Origin: Ipomoea triloba
Taxonomy: Eukaryota; Streptophyta; Magnoliopsida; Solanales; Convolvulaceae
DNA length: 64,000 nt
Direction: 5' to 3'
NCBI RefSeq assembly: GCF_003576645.1
Contig: NC_044929.1
Coordinates: forward strand, 7,173,845-7,237,844
Part shown: positions 36,847 to 47,792 of the stretch, in pieces
How positions within the stretch are numbered: position 1 is the stretch's first letter
Layout: each line of letters starts with the position of its first letter
Program-made: the position numbers and the translations under genes
Notes under the pieces: model-generated
Databases searched by the model: none
What the model was told of the DNA's origin: nothing
The model's input: only the letters and a program-made list of their open reading frames with translations

Positions 36847-37483
36847 CTAGTATAAATGTTGCTGTTCAAGCAAAATAATGAGTTCCTTTTCCGTACTTGC
36901 ATATTCGGATATACCCACAGAATCCCTTCTTGTTCGAAGCCTTTCGAACTTAGCTTTAGTCCCTTCAATTTTCCTTAGAAAGTCTCTGTTATACTCATGC
37001 CCCCATCTCCAAATGTCCTGACTACACACCGTGATCCTTAGTAGAACATCCATCCCAATCGTTTTATCCCAGCTATGCTTAACCATTTCTCTATAATTCA
37101 CCTCCTTGAGCCACATGTTATCAAAACAGAATCTGCGTCGTCGACGAACAGTATTGACCACTTCTGGCGTGATCAAGATGGGAAGATGATTGCTGTACGG
37201 ACTAATCAGAGAGCATGCCTTTGCACCTTCAAAAAGAGAAAGCCAAGTATCTGTAATAAGTATTCTGTCAAGTTTTTCCTCAACCATTGCAGGTGTACCA
37301 CGGGACCTCTCCCAAGTAAACTGATTGCCCGAGAAAAGAAAGTCTTGTAAACCAAGCTATGATACTCATAGCTTGCAAACCATTGCAGGTGTACCACGGC
37401 CTCTTAGCGCGGACCATGTCCGCAAGTACACGAATCGCCGTCGGGTTGCCAAGCCCACGACAATTCCAAGCTATGATACTCAT
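36847..37483 (-). pseudogene. LINE ORF2 endonuclease, scrambled
   Basis: The ORF2 start (MSIIAWNCRGLGNP, ATG near 37483) is an APE-type endonuclease N-terminus, and SPYSNHLPIL near 37200 is a worn form of its C-terminal SDH motif. The middle (about 150 residues) is missing. In its place the start region and a PWYTCNG-coding segment are duplicated: CCATTGCAGGTGTACCACGG recurs 96 bp apart and CAAGCTATGATACTCATA 114 bp apart. Confidence 0.85.
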
Positions 37484-37507
37484 AATTCCGGGCGGGCTTG
37501 CGCAGCA

Positions 37508-37573
37508 GGTAAATTATTGCATGGACCATGGTCCACATAGCTGTGTGGATCATGGTCCATGCAATAATGATTG
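37508..37573. mobile_element. 66-bp foldback element, MULE-type
   Basis: It is an almost perfect palindrome (arms about 28 bp, TTATTGCATGGACCATGGTC inverted), flanked by the 9-bp direct repeat TGCGCAGCA at 37499-37507 and 37574-37582. Nine-bp duplications are typical of Mutator-like elements. Its arms match the ends of the 52921-53197 MITE. Confidence 0.85.
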
Positions 37574-37889
37574 TGCGCAGCAAGACCCGCCATTAACAAG
37601 TTTTTTGAACCATCTGCATCAAGGTCCATAACAGTAGCAAAAGAATCAGAGGCAGTTCCTTCATCAACAAATCATCGCTTTTTCTGCTCAATGCACACAA
37701 TCTCAGTACAGTCATTTGACACATTAGCTTCATGCACTGGAACGCAAAGCTGTACCACGTCCTTCCCCCTACTTGAACAGCCACTGTCATATTTCCTTGG
37801 CATTTCTTTACCCATCTTAGAAAGTGCAGCAGTACCCTCATTGGCTGGTGCAGTCTAATTGCGGCGTTCCACAGTCAAAGCAGGCGCCA

Positions 37890-38735
37890 CCCAGCAGATG
37901 GCACACCCCTTCGCAAACCTGCCCTGAGCCACGAGCCGAATGGTTTTTCTGCTTTAGGATCAAAACCTCGGGACACCTTATGGCATGCCCTATAATTCTA
38001 CAAAGGAAACAAAAAGTAGGAAATCGTTCGTATCGAAAATCACTGACTCGGTTACATTGTCAACAATTGCCTCCACTGAGGCTCGAACCCACTCCCATCA
38101 TCCGTGAGAGTGTTAACCGGGACACCGAATGCCACTAGACTACAAGGTCATTGGCAATCCCTTTTCAACTTCATTTGTTTTTTTAATGGTTTTGCAACAG
38201 CGATAGCAACTCGCACCCAGTAGAACGTATGCATGGATCCGTCAAAGTTCGGATCATCAGTTTTAATTAACGTACCAAGGAAAGAACCAATAACCGAGAC
38301 CACCGCATCAGATCGGAATCCCACTGGTAGAATATGAATTTGAACCCAGAACTCCGCCTGGTCAAGAACCACTTCCTCTGGATCCTCCGTTGGTAGCAGA
38401 CGGCGCATCACCAGCAGACTTTGTTCGAACGTCCAAGGCCCATCTTCCAAGATTTTGTTGAAGTCGGTTTCATTATAGAAACGTATCAAGAAACAATGGG
38501 GTTGTAGTTGACGCATAGTAACACCAAATCCAGGTCTCCATACTCCAGCCATTGTGTCTTGAAAAAATTGGAATTTGATTGATATGTCAGTGACCAATCT
38601 GCCAAACGCATAAAACTCATTGTTATCCTCATTCTGATCAACGGGAACATTAGGAAGTTGCATGGGGGCCTCATCATCATCAATATCAGCAAGGGTAAAC
38701 TGGGCACACATGCCAGCTATGTCGGAATCCGCCAT
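37890..38735 (-). pseudogene. LINE ORF1: DUF4283 and CCHC zinc knuckle
   Basis: The ATG at 38735 opens a DUF4283 domain (FQDTMAGVW, HCFLIRFYNETDFNKILEDG, PWTFEQSLLVMRR, FWVQIHILPVGF). The frame is cut near 38150 by a SINE. After the SINE, a knuckle of the form CxxCxxxGHxxxxC is read at about 38015-37965 (CFLCRIIGHAIRCPEV). ORF1 proteins bind the element RNA. Confidence 0.85.
38056..38150 (-). mobile_element. SINE fragment (tRNA-like head) in LINE ORF1
   Basis: On the minus strand: ACCTTGTAGTCTAGTGGC (A box) then GTGGGTTCGAGCCTCAG (B box). It closely resembles the head of SINE family B. The 3' unit is absent or diverged, and no target duplication was found. Confidence 0.7.
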
Positions 38736-38876
38736 TAGACACGGCGGCTAGATGCGGCAGAAACCCTAAAGTTGCGCAAAAGGAAGGAAAGGCTAAAGAC
38801 TCGCGAAAATAGCGAGAGAGAAAAAAGTATTCGACTTATAATCGTGAAAATATATCATTATTAGTTGCTCGACTAT

Positions 38877-39440
38877 ATTCTGACGAGTAAGATTTATTTA
38901 TATTCTTTTTCATGTATAATTGCATAGTTAGCCTTAAAGTGTATTGGTATCAATCATAAAGTGTACAGTTATATAACTTCAAATGCATTGTTATATTTGA
39001 TAAAGTGCACATTTATATATTTTTATTCAATCTGCATGTTGTTTATATATATTACATGTTTAATTTGAAAATGTAGTGCTGAGATTATCTTTCAATCGAA
39101 GGGAAGAGTCTTGATGAGAGAGGAATGTTGTCTCTGAAGGAACATCAATACGTAATTGCATATGTTCTTGATGTTTGGGCAATTATCTTGGTCAACTTAG
39201 AGAAGTATAGAGATCTAACCTCTCTTGCAAGGTTCTTTGCTACAACATATCTATGTGTAAGTCCATAAAACAAAATGAATTAAGAAATTAAGAGTATCAT
39301 GCACTTTTTAATAATATTTAAATCATGCAGACCTACACCGTGGTGGAGCCCATAGGAGATGAAGAAACCAGGCTTGGAAGATTTCAAGAAAGGCTAGATT
39401 TTGAAATTGATTATATCCCACACATGTAATTGAGGACCAC
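38877..39440 (+). pseudogene. Ulp1-like (C48) transposon ORF, continuation
   Basis: After the LINE, an exon-like stretch at about 39077-39257 reads SLDERGMLSLKEHQYVIAYV, then LDVWAIILVN and YRDLTSLARFFATTYLC, and ends at a GTAAGT-like donor. A second stretch at 39330-39428 follows. The style resembles Ulp1-type peptidase ORFs carried by plant MULE and CACTA elements, but no catalytic His/Asp/Cys triad is visible, so the family call is tentative. Confidence 0.4.
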
Positions 39441-39609
39441 TGACTTGGTAAATTATATTCTGAACACATGCAATTTAAATTCTTTAAACAACTGGTAACA
39501 TATGATGTCAATTGTCCTAATGTAGTTCTTTTTCCCCATTATTACATCAGAGCACTCCTATGTTCATTGTATGCATCAATGTCAAACACTACAGAATAGA
39601 TATAATTGA

Positions 39610-40330
39610 CTAATATCTCTAATTCTGAACCATTATTACTCCTTAGTTTAGTTGTTTTTGGTACAAAATGTCTATATCTTAATGGGAATTGAGACTCGTT
39701 TGTGTGTTATGTGTTCAAAGGTGTAATTGTCCGCAACGAGTTGCAAAGGAAGTATTTTAAAGTTTATTGGATCGATTTTGGAAGCAAGGATCCCACTTAA
39801 GGAGGATAGGAGAAGCGGATATCAAACCGGAAGAAAAAACAAAGAAAGAAGCAATCACACGACCACCCACATGACCGTGAGGCCCCGATTTCACACTGCT
39901 CAGGCTGCGACCCCACATGGCCAGGTACACAACTGTGTGGTAGGCCGTGGGGCTCTACTTTGTCCAGTATAAAGGTGTCCTTTTCTATAGTTTTTGAGGA
40001 AATTCGGACCCTAGTTAGCTTTAGCTTATTTTTCCCCTTTGATCTCTTCAGACTTCTGTAGCATAGATTAGTATAGTCTTACATAGATTACTTACTTTTA
40101 AAGCTTTTAATCATGGATTGGAGTTGATTACTACCAAGATTTCTTCATCCTCAATAGATAAGTTTTCTTTACTCTTTATTTATCTCCTTTTCATAGTTTT
40201 TGGTAGTTTTTTAACATTGAGACTTGTACCCATCTTATTTCTATTCTAATTTTCTAAGTTCCATTCTGCGTAAAAATTTAGCCCACATGCAATTTTTATG
40301 GCATTCGGATCTATGATATGCATCATTTAC
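39610..40330. repeat. LTR fragment related to 33779-34915
   Basis: Shared order of motifs with the LTR inside the LINE (TTTAGTTGTTTT, GGGAATTGAGACTCGTTTGTG, CGGACCCTAGTTAGCTTTAG, TTTTTCCCC, AAGCTTTTAATCATGGATTGG). It lies directly upstream of the copia gag at 40397 but is unrelated to that element's 3' LTR. Confidence 0.6.
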
Positions 40331-40396
40331 ATTGGTAATGTATGCAATTCAGTTCTATCTATGCCTCAAAATTCTAATCCAAACCTTTACCTTTAC

Positions 40397-41230
40397 AGCA
40401 TCTCAATCCGTTACTCACACAGATTTGAACATCGAAGTTCCTGAACTTAGGGGCGACAACTATAAGATGTGGAAGGAAACTATTCTTCTTAATTTATGGT
40501 GGAAAGACTTAGACTACGCTATTCACAATGAGAAACCGCCAGTTCCCACTAAAGAAAGTACCCAAGATGAGGTTGCGCTATATGAGCGATGGGATAGATC
40601 CAATCGGCTTAGCACAATGTACATCAAGGTGAAAATATTTAATGGGATTCGGGGTTCCGTTAGTGAGAAGCATAAGGATGTCCGAGCAATGCTCAAGGCT
40701 ATTGACGACCAGTTCGTCACTTCAGAAAAAGCTTTAGCAAGCACCCTCATCATAAGATTCTCCTCTCTTCGTCTCACTTCTGTTAAAGGTGTGTGTTAGC
40801 ATATCGTGGAATTGCGTGACATTGTTGCTCAACTTAAGACTCTTGGGGTAGATATGTCGGATGACTTTCTCGTGTATTATGCTTTGTATACCCTACCATC
40901 ATTGTACGGACCTTTTAAAATCTCTTACAACACACATAAGGAAAAATGATCTATAAATGATTTAATGACCATGTGTGTTCAAGAAGAAGGTAGATTGGTG
41001 ATGGAGATGGGTGAAACTGCTATGCTGGCTACGACACAAGACAAGTCTAAATCTGGCAAATCTCAAGGTTCCACTTCTAAGGCTAAGGGGAAAGGAAACA
41101 TTCCATCTCAAGCTGACATAAAGAAGGTGCATAAGTGTTTCTTCTGTAAAAAGAAGGGACACATGAAGAAAGATTGCATCAAGTACAAGAAGTGGGTCGA
41201 GAAAAAAGGTAATCTATCCTCATTCGTTTG
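40397..41230 (+). pseudogene. Copia gag with CCHC knuckle
   Basis: UBN2-type gag: VPELRGDNYKMWKETILLNL, YIKVKIFNGIRGSV, then after a stop at 40797 the frame continues with LRDIVAQLKTLGVDMSDDFL. The zinc knuckle CFFCKKKGHMKKDC lies at about 41137-41178. Confidence 0.88.
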
Positions 41231-42795
41231 TAATGAATCTAATATGTCTGAAGTTAACGCTAATACTTGGTGGATTGATTCTGGTTCAACAATCCACATT
41301 GCAAACTCTTTACAGGGAATGCAAAATCCGAGGAAGCCAGTGGGAAATGAGCGGACCATCTTATCAAGAAACAAGATGGGGTCGCAAGTGGAAGCAATTG
41401 GAAAATGCAAGATGGTTCTAAGTAGTGGTTTTGTTTTGGTTTTGAATAAGACATTTTTTGTACCAAGTTTCTCCCGAAACTTGATTTCAATATCACGACT
41501 TGTGCCGTTGGGTTTCTCCTTTAATTTTCAAGACAAGCGTTTTGATATTTTTAATAAATAACCTGCTGTTGGATACGGTACAATGTCTGATGGTCTTTAT
41601 CGTTTGCATTTACAAGACAGTACCACTTACAGTTCATTGCATGTTCATTCCGGTTCCAAAAGATCAAGTAATAGTGAGAACTCCTCCATGTTATGGCATC
41701 GGAGATTAGGCCATATCTTCCTTGAACGTATAAAGAGATTGGTAAATGATGGGGTACTTAGTACTCTTGATTATACTGATTTCGAGACTTGTATAGACTG
41801 CATTAAGCGAAAGCAAACGAACAAGTCTAAATTGGAAACCATACACACTGACATTTGTTGTCTAGATATGGATATGCCTGGTTAGAAGTATTTCATCACC
41901 TTCATTGTTGATTACTCGCGATTTACTTATGTGCATTTGATTCATAATAAAAATGAAGCATTGGATGTCTTCAAGTCTTTTAAGGCTAAAGTTGAGAACC
42001 AATGTGGGAAACAAATACAGATAGTAAGATCTGACAGAGGTAGTGAATACTATGGTAGGTACACTAAAAGCGGACAAGCACCTGGTCCATTTGCTAAGTT
42101 TCTTCAAGAACATGGACAAGCACCTGGTCCATTTGCTAAGTTTCTTCAAGAACATGGGATTGCACCTGGTCCATTTGCTAAGTTTCTTCAAGAACATGGG
42201 ATTGTTGCCCAATATACCGCTAAGTTTCTTCAAGAACATGGGATTGTTGCCCAATATACCATGCCTGGTTCTCCGGACCAAAATGGTGTTGCTGAAAGAA
42301 GAAACCGAACGCTTAATTGACATGGTGCGGAGTATGCTTATCAACTCCAAACTTCCTAAGTTTTTGTGGGCCGAAGCGCTTAAGATGGCAACATATATAT
42401 TAAACCGTGTTCCAACCAAGGCTGTCCCAAAGACACCATTTGAGTTCTTTAAATGTTGGAAACCGAGTTTGCAACATATGCGTGTTTGGGGATGCCCGTC
42501 TAAGGTAAGGATATATAACCCACACGAAAAGAAGTTGGACCCAAGGACTATTAGTGGTTTCTTTATCGGATACGCACAGTACTCCAAAGGGTATAGATTT
42601 TATTGTCCATCTCATTCGACTAGGATCGTGGAATCAAGAAATGCTAAGTTTCTTGAAAATGACATGATTAGTGGGAGGGATAGATTCAATTATTTGATTT
42701 CTAATCATGACCATATTGAATCATGTCCTTCTACATCATCACATAGGTTGATAATGGATTCAAGCACCATTCAAGATCAAACGGGTATTGAATAA
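41231..42795 (+). pseudogene. Copia protease and integrase, broken
   Basis: Protease WWIDSGSTIHIAN near 41270. GAG-pre-integrase LWHRRLGHI near 41695. Integrase core fragments: IHTDICCLDMDMPG with a following stop at 41883, FIVDYSRFTYVH, VRSDRGSEYYG near 42030, and QNGVAERRNRTL near 42280. A staircase of 42-bp units (42072-42239) is inserted between the second Asp and the catalytic Glu, and the frame shifts near 42310. Confidence 0.88.
42072..42239. repeat. 42-bp staircase repeat in copia integrase
   Basis: Four 42-nt units (42072, 42114, 42156, 42198). Each later unit carries more downstream sequence at its front (0, 7 and 21 nt), exactly as if the copy had jumped back 42 nt three times. 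The frame is kept. The reading outside the array joins smoothly if the extra units are dropped. Confidence 0.95.
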
Positions 42796-42942
42796 CCTAT
42801 TGAAGAAATTCCACGATATGCTGATATTATCTCAACCAATCAACCAATTCAGGAAATTCCTGAAGCGATAGTTGAACCACTAACTTCTCAAGGAGATGGT
42901 AGTTCAACTTTAAGGCAATCTGTTCGAGATAGAAGATCAGCA

Positions 42943-44420
42943 ATGCCTAGTGATTACATAGTGTATATGCAAGAGTCTTATGCTGGAGTTGAAAATGATC
43001 CAGAAACGTTTTCACAAGGCATAAATTATAAAGAGTCTGATTTATGGTTTGAAGCCATGAAGGATGAAATGAATTCTATGCGGAGCAATGGGGTTTGGGA
43101 CCTTGTTGAGTTGCCTAATGGGGCCAAGGCCATTGGCTGTAAATGGGTCTATAAGACTAAAAAGGACTCATTAGGCAACATCGAGCGATACAAGGCTAGG
43201 CTCATTGCTAAAAGATTCAATCAAAAAGAAGGAATCGATTACATGGAAACCTTTTCTCTTGTATCAAAGAAAGATTCACTTCGCATAATCTTGGCTTTGG
43301 TTGCACATTTCAATCTTGAATTGTAACAAATAGATGTGAAAACAGCATTCCTTAATGGTGATCTAGAAGAGGTGGTTTATATGAAACAACCTGAAGGATT
43401 CTCTTCTAATGAAGGCAATCTTTTGGTTTGCAAGCTCAAAAAGTCCATTTATGGTTTAAAACAAGCCTACCGCCAATGGTATATCAAGTTTGACGAAGTC
43501 ATTTCATCATATGATTTTGTTGAAAGTATCATAGATCATTGTATATACCAAAAGACAAGTGGGAGTAAAATTTGTTTTCTTGTTTTATATGAGGATGATA
43601 TTTTGCTTGCATCAAATGATAAGGGAATGCTGCACGAGGTTTAACAATTCCTTTCTAAAAACTTTGATATGAAAGATATGGGTGAGGCATCATTGGCATA
43701 AAGATACATAGGGATAGATCCCGGGGCATTCTGGGACTATCGCAGGAAACCTATATCAACAAAGTCTTAAAAAGATTTCGGATGAAGGATTGTTCACCAA
43801 GTCCAGCTCCTATCGTGAGAGGTGATAAATTCAGTTTGGACCAATGTCCAAAGAATTATTTTGAAAGAGAATCAATGAAGAATATTCCCTATGCTTCGGT
43901 TGTCGGCTGTCTCGGGTATGTTCAAGTTTGTACTAGGTCGGACATCGCCTTTGCTGTTGGAATGCTAGGACGATATCAAAGTGATCCGGGTTTAGACCAC
44001 TGGAGAGCTGGAAAGAAGGTTTTGAGGTATCTCAAAGGTACCAAGGATTATAAGCGTGTGTTCAGGAAGATGAAGACTTTGAACATTGTTGGGTACTCTA
44101 ACGCGGACTTTTCCGGTTGCGTTGATTATCGGAAATCAACTTCGGGAAACATTTTCATTATGGCCAGTGGAGCTATTTCATGGAGAAGTGTTAAACAAAC
44201 TCTTGTCACCACTTCAACCATGGAAGCCGAGTTCGTTTCTTATTTTGAGGCTACATCTCAAGGTGTATGTCTTAAGAATTTCATTTCAAGACTTAGAATT
44301 ATGGATTATATTTCTAAGCTGTTAAAGTTTATTGTGACAACTCAACTGCCGTCTTCCTGGCTAAGAACAATAAGAGTGGGAGTCAAAACAAGCATATCGA
44401 CACCAAGTACTTAGCCATAA
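42943..44420 (+). pseudogene. Copia reverse transcriptase and RNase H, broken
   Basis: RT: KWVYKTKKDSLGNIERYKARL, then TAA at 43324, VKTAFLNGDLEEVVYMKQPEG, and an active site read as LYEDDILLAS where copia elements have YVDD. RNase H: NADFSGCVDYRKSTSGN, TSTMEAEF, followed by frameshifted VCDNSTAV-like and IAIRERV-like remnants to 44560. The frame ends in FVEKMGLAPTL. Confidence 0.88.
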
Positions 44421-44836
44421 GGGAGCGTGTTAAAGATAAGAAAGTTGTCATTGAGTACATAAGCACTGAGTTGATGATTGTTGATCCCCTAACTAAAGGC
44501 CTGCCACCATTCAAGTTTAGGGATTTTGTTGAGAAAATGGGACTTGCGCCCACTTTGTAAAATTTGTATACATACAGTTATTATTATATGAAATCCTTAA
44601 AGCATTCAGATATTTTCTCGTTATTGTATTGTGCACACATTTTGTTGAGAAAATATATTTTTGTACCTGGATTAAACATAAGGTTTATCCATTAAGTTTT
44701 GATTACCACAAGAAATGCTTAGAGAACAAATTACATTGTGATTATAGTAGATGCTACTCACATTAAGAGGATGTATCACTATAGTTCATGTTTCTTTGTT
44801 TTCTTTGAGTTTGTACTTGCACCAAGTGGGAGAATG

Positions 44837-45110
44837 TAACATTTTTTCATTAAGGAAAAGTAAATGGTGTAAGTTATGATGGCTTTCAATAGCCATTATG
44901 TGGTGCCATGTAACGGAAACCATTACATGACCTATATTGATGGTTCTATAGGTATATAAGCTATAGGTCCCCCACTGCTCAGGTTACTGCCTACACCATC
45001 TATACTAAGGTACCTGAGAACAAATGGGAGACACTCTACAGGAATCTACCACTACCAACACAATCAACAGCTTCAAACAAAGGCAATCCTAAGGACAACT
45101 ATGGCTAGAG
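44837..45110 (+). repeat. 3' LTR of the + copia element
   Basis: It starts TGTAACATTTTTTC just after the polypurine-like CAAGTGGGAGAA. It has a TATA-like GGTATATAAGC near 44950. The right end is estimated because no 5' LTR is available for comparison. Confidence 0.6.
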
Positions 45111-45359
45111 GTTAGTCTAAAGTGTTATATACGTACATTACCAACCAAAGGTTTGCTCCCATCTTCACAATGAGGAATCCAATATTGAGTCATACCTGGA
45201 TATATATGTAAACAATAACCATCTTCGTTGTAACTAGAATTTTTCTAAAAAAATATTCAAGTTGTTGCAAGAGGTTAAGTCATTGAGTAATGGTGTTGGA
45301 ACTAAAACATATAAAACACCATGTAAGTGCATGAATTGCATTATTTGACTTCACATTGT

Positions 45360-45623
45360 TGTGTCTTCAAATGCACAATTTTGTGTATTTGAGTGCACAT
45401 TATTGTAACTTCCAGTGTAAATTGTTGTGTCTTTGGACGGCACAATGTTGTGCCTTCTATTGCACACTGTTGTGTTTTTCAGTGTAAATTGTTGTGCCTT
45501 TAAAGTACACAATATTATACCTTCTAGTGCACAATGTTATGTGATTACTAGTGTGTGTATGTATGTATATATGTATGCATATGTATGTATACATATGTAT
45601 ATGTACATGTACATGTATACACG

Positions 45624-45692
<69 letters not shown>

Positions 45693-45720
45693 AAGTACGT
45701 ACGTACATACATACATATTT
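45360..45720. repeat. Minisatellite and (TG)n microsatellite
   Basis: About 45360-45540: degenerate units of TTGTGCCTTCTAGTGCACAA type. 45545-45635: ATGTATAC-rich repeats. 45634-45688: (TG)n. 45689-45717: ACGT/ATAC tail. No gene. Confidence 0.85.
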
Positions 45721-46830
45721 AAATGGGTTCTCGTGCGATTGTGCTGTTAAATATGAATCATTAATCTTACCTAAGTCAACGTTCAAGATTAACAGTGATT
45801 AAAAAAATGTGCGGTGACAATTTGATATTTTTGCATTTAGGTCGAATTTCAGGTACATGAATTTCCTTCTTAAGGTGCGTGGTTTTCCTTCTTAAGATGC
45901 GTGATTTTTGTGATTAAGGTGAGTCAGTTGTTGAAACTTAGGCGCTTGGTTGGATGGAAGAAATCATGTGGGAAAAGAATTGCAATTCCATGAGAAAAGA
46001 ATAATGCGGGAATAAGATGAGAGTTTAAACTCCAGTGTTTGGTTTGCAGGAATAAAATTACTCAGAATTTCAATTCCAATGTTTGGTATACATGGAAATT
46101 GAGAGGGAATAAGCAGTATAAAGTCCAAAATGCCCATTGTTGTTGTAGTAGTAGTAGTAGTAGTAGTTGTTGTTGTTATTATTATTATTATTATTATTTA
46201 TAATTATATTGACAAATTAATTCACAAATTGTTATAGTTGTTGCATATAAAGAATGCAAATTTTGAAGAGTTCTGCATATAAAGAATTCACAGGAACATA
46301 CACGAAAGTTGCTCTATATAAATAATGCATATTTTGAATAGTTGTTGCATATAAAGATTTAAATGAACATACACAAAGGGAAGTCGAAGAATAATACACA
46401 CTATAATTTAGAAGGGAATGTCAGAAATCAATTTTAGGTTATAAAAAGATGGGTAATTTTGTCTCAAGATTATCTTTTTTTCTCATAAAATCCACGGAAT
46501 TAAAATCATAGGGGAGGCCATGGGATTCTAATTCCATGAAAATAAGCGAATTGCAATTCCTTCCAACCAAACAAAAGAATTTAGTTGCATTTGGAATTAT
46601 GTGGGAATTAAGTGGGAATGGAATTGTAATTTCCTCTAACCAAACACCTTATTAAGGTGTGTGAATTTCCTTCTTAAGGTGGATGAGCTTCCTTCTTAAG
46701 GTGCGCAATTTGTATGTTAAGGTGCGTGGTTTGTGTACTAAAGGTGTGACATTTTAAACCTTTAGATACGTGGTGTGTGTGCTTAAGGTGCGTGGTTTGT
46801 GTACTTAAGGTGCACCATTTTGGATAGAGT
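45717..46830. repeat. CTTAAGGTGCGT minisatellite split by a MITE
   Basis: The family opening AAATGGGTTCTCGTGCGATTGTG at about 45720 is the same as at 28172 and 30150. Array copies lie at 45855-45940 and 46649-46830, on either side of the MITE at 45941-46648. Confidence 0.75.
45941..46648. mobile_element. Tourist/Harbinger-type MITE
   Basis: Inverted ends (GGCGCTTGGTTGGATGGAAG; GGTGTTTGGTTAGAGGAA on the other strand) with TTA at 45938-45940 and 46649-46651, the duplication typical of PIF/Harbinger. Inner repeats include ATTCCATG and GAATTGCAATTCC. No ORF; (GTA)n and (ATT)n runs sit near 46145-46200. Confidence 0.8.
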
Positions 46831-47534
46831 AAATACGCAAATATGGTAAAAAAATATTCTTTATTAATGTAAAGGTCGTGTACAAGGTTGTTATACCCTA
46901 AGGGAGTCCGATCAACGTGACAGTGGGTTAGAGGTTCCAAGCTCCTTGACTATTATAAATAGAAAACAGCCAAAAGTCATTTTCGTAACATTAAATGCGG
47001 TATATATAAACTACCAGGGGACAGGTACCGGGTCAGCGGCATGACAAACGTGTGGCGAGCATGCACCGGTCCAAAGGTAGGTCCCGTACTTGGAGGCCAG
47101 TTGTTGCATAATCAAAGGGTTTGGGCATCAAGGGAGATGTCCAAGGCCAATAGGGCATCCGGTTATTCCGAGCTCTAGGCGGTTGACCGGGATTCGTTCT
47201 CAGTCGACTACGGGCAGTCCGGGAAGGTCGGTTGGACCGCTCAAGTGATAAAAGACCGGTCAGCGAAATAGACTAGGAATAGAGTATGGTGATCGGGGAA
47301 TAATCCCTATCAACTAGCACCCCCAGCCTAGTCTCCGACAATGCTCGAGGAGGAAGAAGTCGAGGTGTCTATTAGGCCTGGTCACGGTCATGTCGTACCA
47401 TTGGCGCAAAAGGGTGACATCTAGGTGACGTAGCTGTGACCTTTGGTTCCGGGACACGTGTCGCATGCAGAGAGCTCCTCAGGATCGGCACTAGGGCTTT
47501 GGGATCTGAAATGTTGCGTTCGCCTCGTGCCGCG

Positions 47535-47540
47535 TATAAA
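47535..47540 (+). promoter_or_regulatory. TATA box of the antisense gypsy ORF
   Basis: TATAAA within GCGTATAAAATAAGGACC, about 250 bp upstream of the ATG at 47793, suggests the antisense ORF has its own promoter, possibly bidirectional LTR activity. Confidence 0.5.
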
Positions 47541-47792
47541 ATAAGGACCCCGGACCGGAATTCGCTTTACGAATCCTCACTTCTTGTAGACCGGAGCATC
47601 CCGAACTACTCGTTAATCTTTGCGACGGTTTACCGGTCTCGCGCACGTTTTCAAGCAGCAAGCAGCGACTTTCGTAGGTAAACCTCTCCCGCCTTTCATT
47701 TTTAGTTAATTTTTAATGTAGGCTTGTGTAGGTTTCGAACTTCCGGGCTTCCCTTGAACTGAGTCGCATTCCCTTACATGTAAGGTAAAGAA

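Larger units (their letters stand above)
32600..38876 (-). mobile_element. L1-type LINE retrotransposon, decayed
   Basis: It is bounded by a perfect 16-bp target duplication, ATTCTGACGAGTAAGA, at 32584-32599 and 38877-38892. A T-run at 32601-32615 is its polyA tail on the minus strand. Gene order on - is ORF1 (DUF4283 plus CCHC knuckle), then ORF2 with endonuclease, reverse transcriptase, zf-RVT and RNase H, as in plant L1 elements. It reaches the 5' start (ORF1 ATG at 38735), so it is nearly full length. Later insertions: an LTR (about 33779-34915), a 66-bp foldback (37508-37573) and a SINE (about 38056-38150). Part of the endonuclease is lost. Confidence 0.95.
40397..45110 (+). mobile_element. 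Ty1/copia retrotransposon, 5' LTR lost
   Basis: Gag, protease, integrase, RT and RNase H follow in copia order on +. The PPT-like CAAGTGGGAG ends at about 44833 and is followed by a 3' LTR starting TGTAACATTTTTTC. No matching 5' LTR exists upstream; unrelated LTR sequence (39610-40330) abuts instead. There are at least seven in-frame stops or frameshifts and a damaged RT active site, so it is an old, dead copy. Confidence 0.9.

Noticed and set aside
41862..42587. 241-codon minus-strand frame with repeated NNPMFLKKLSKWTRC units
   Set aside because: It is antisense to the copia integrase, whose motifs are clear on +; it stays open because of the 42-nt repeats.
45457..45786. His/Thr-rich reading on the minus strand (HTHTHT...)
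   Set aside because: It is the translation of the (TG)n microsatellite.
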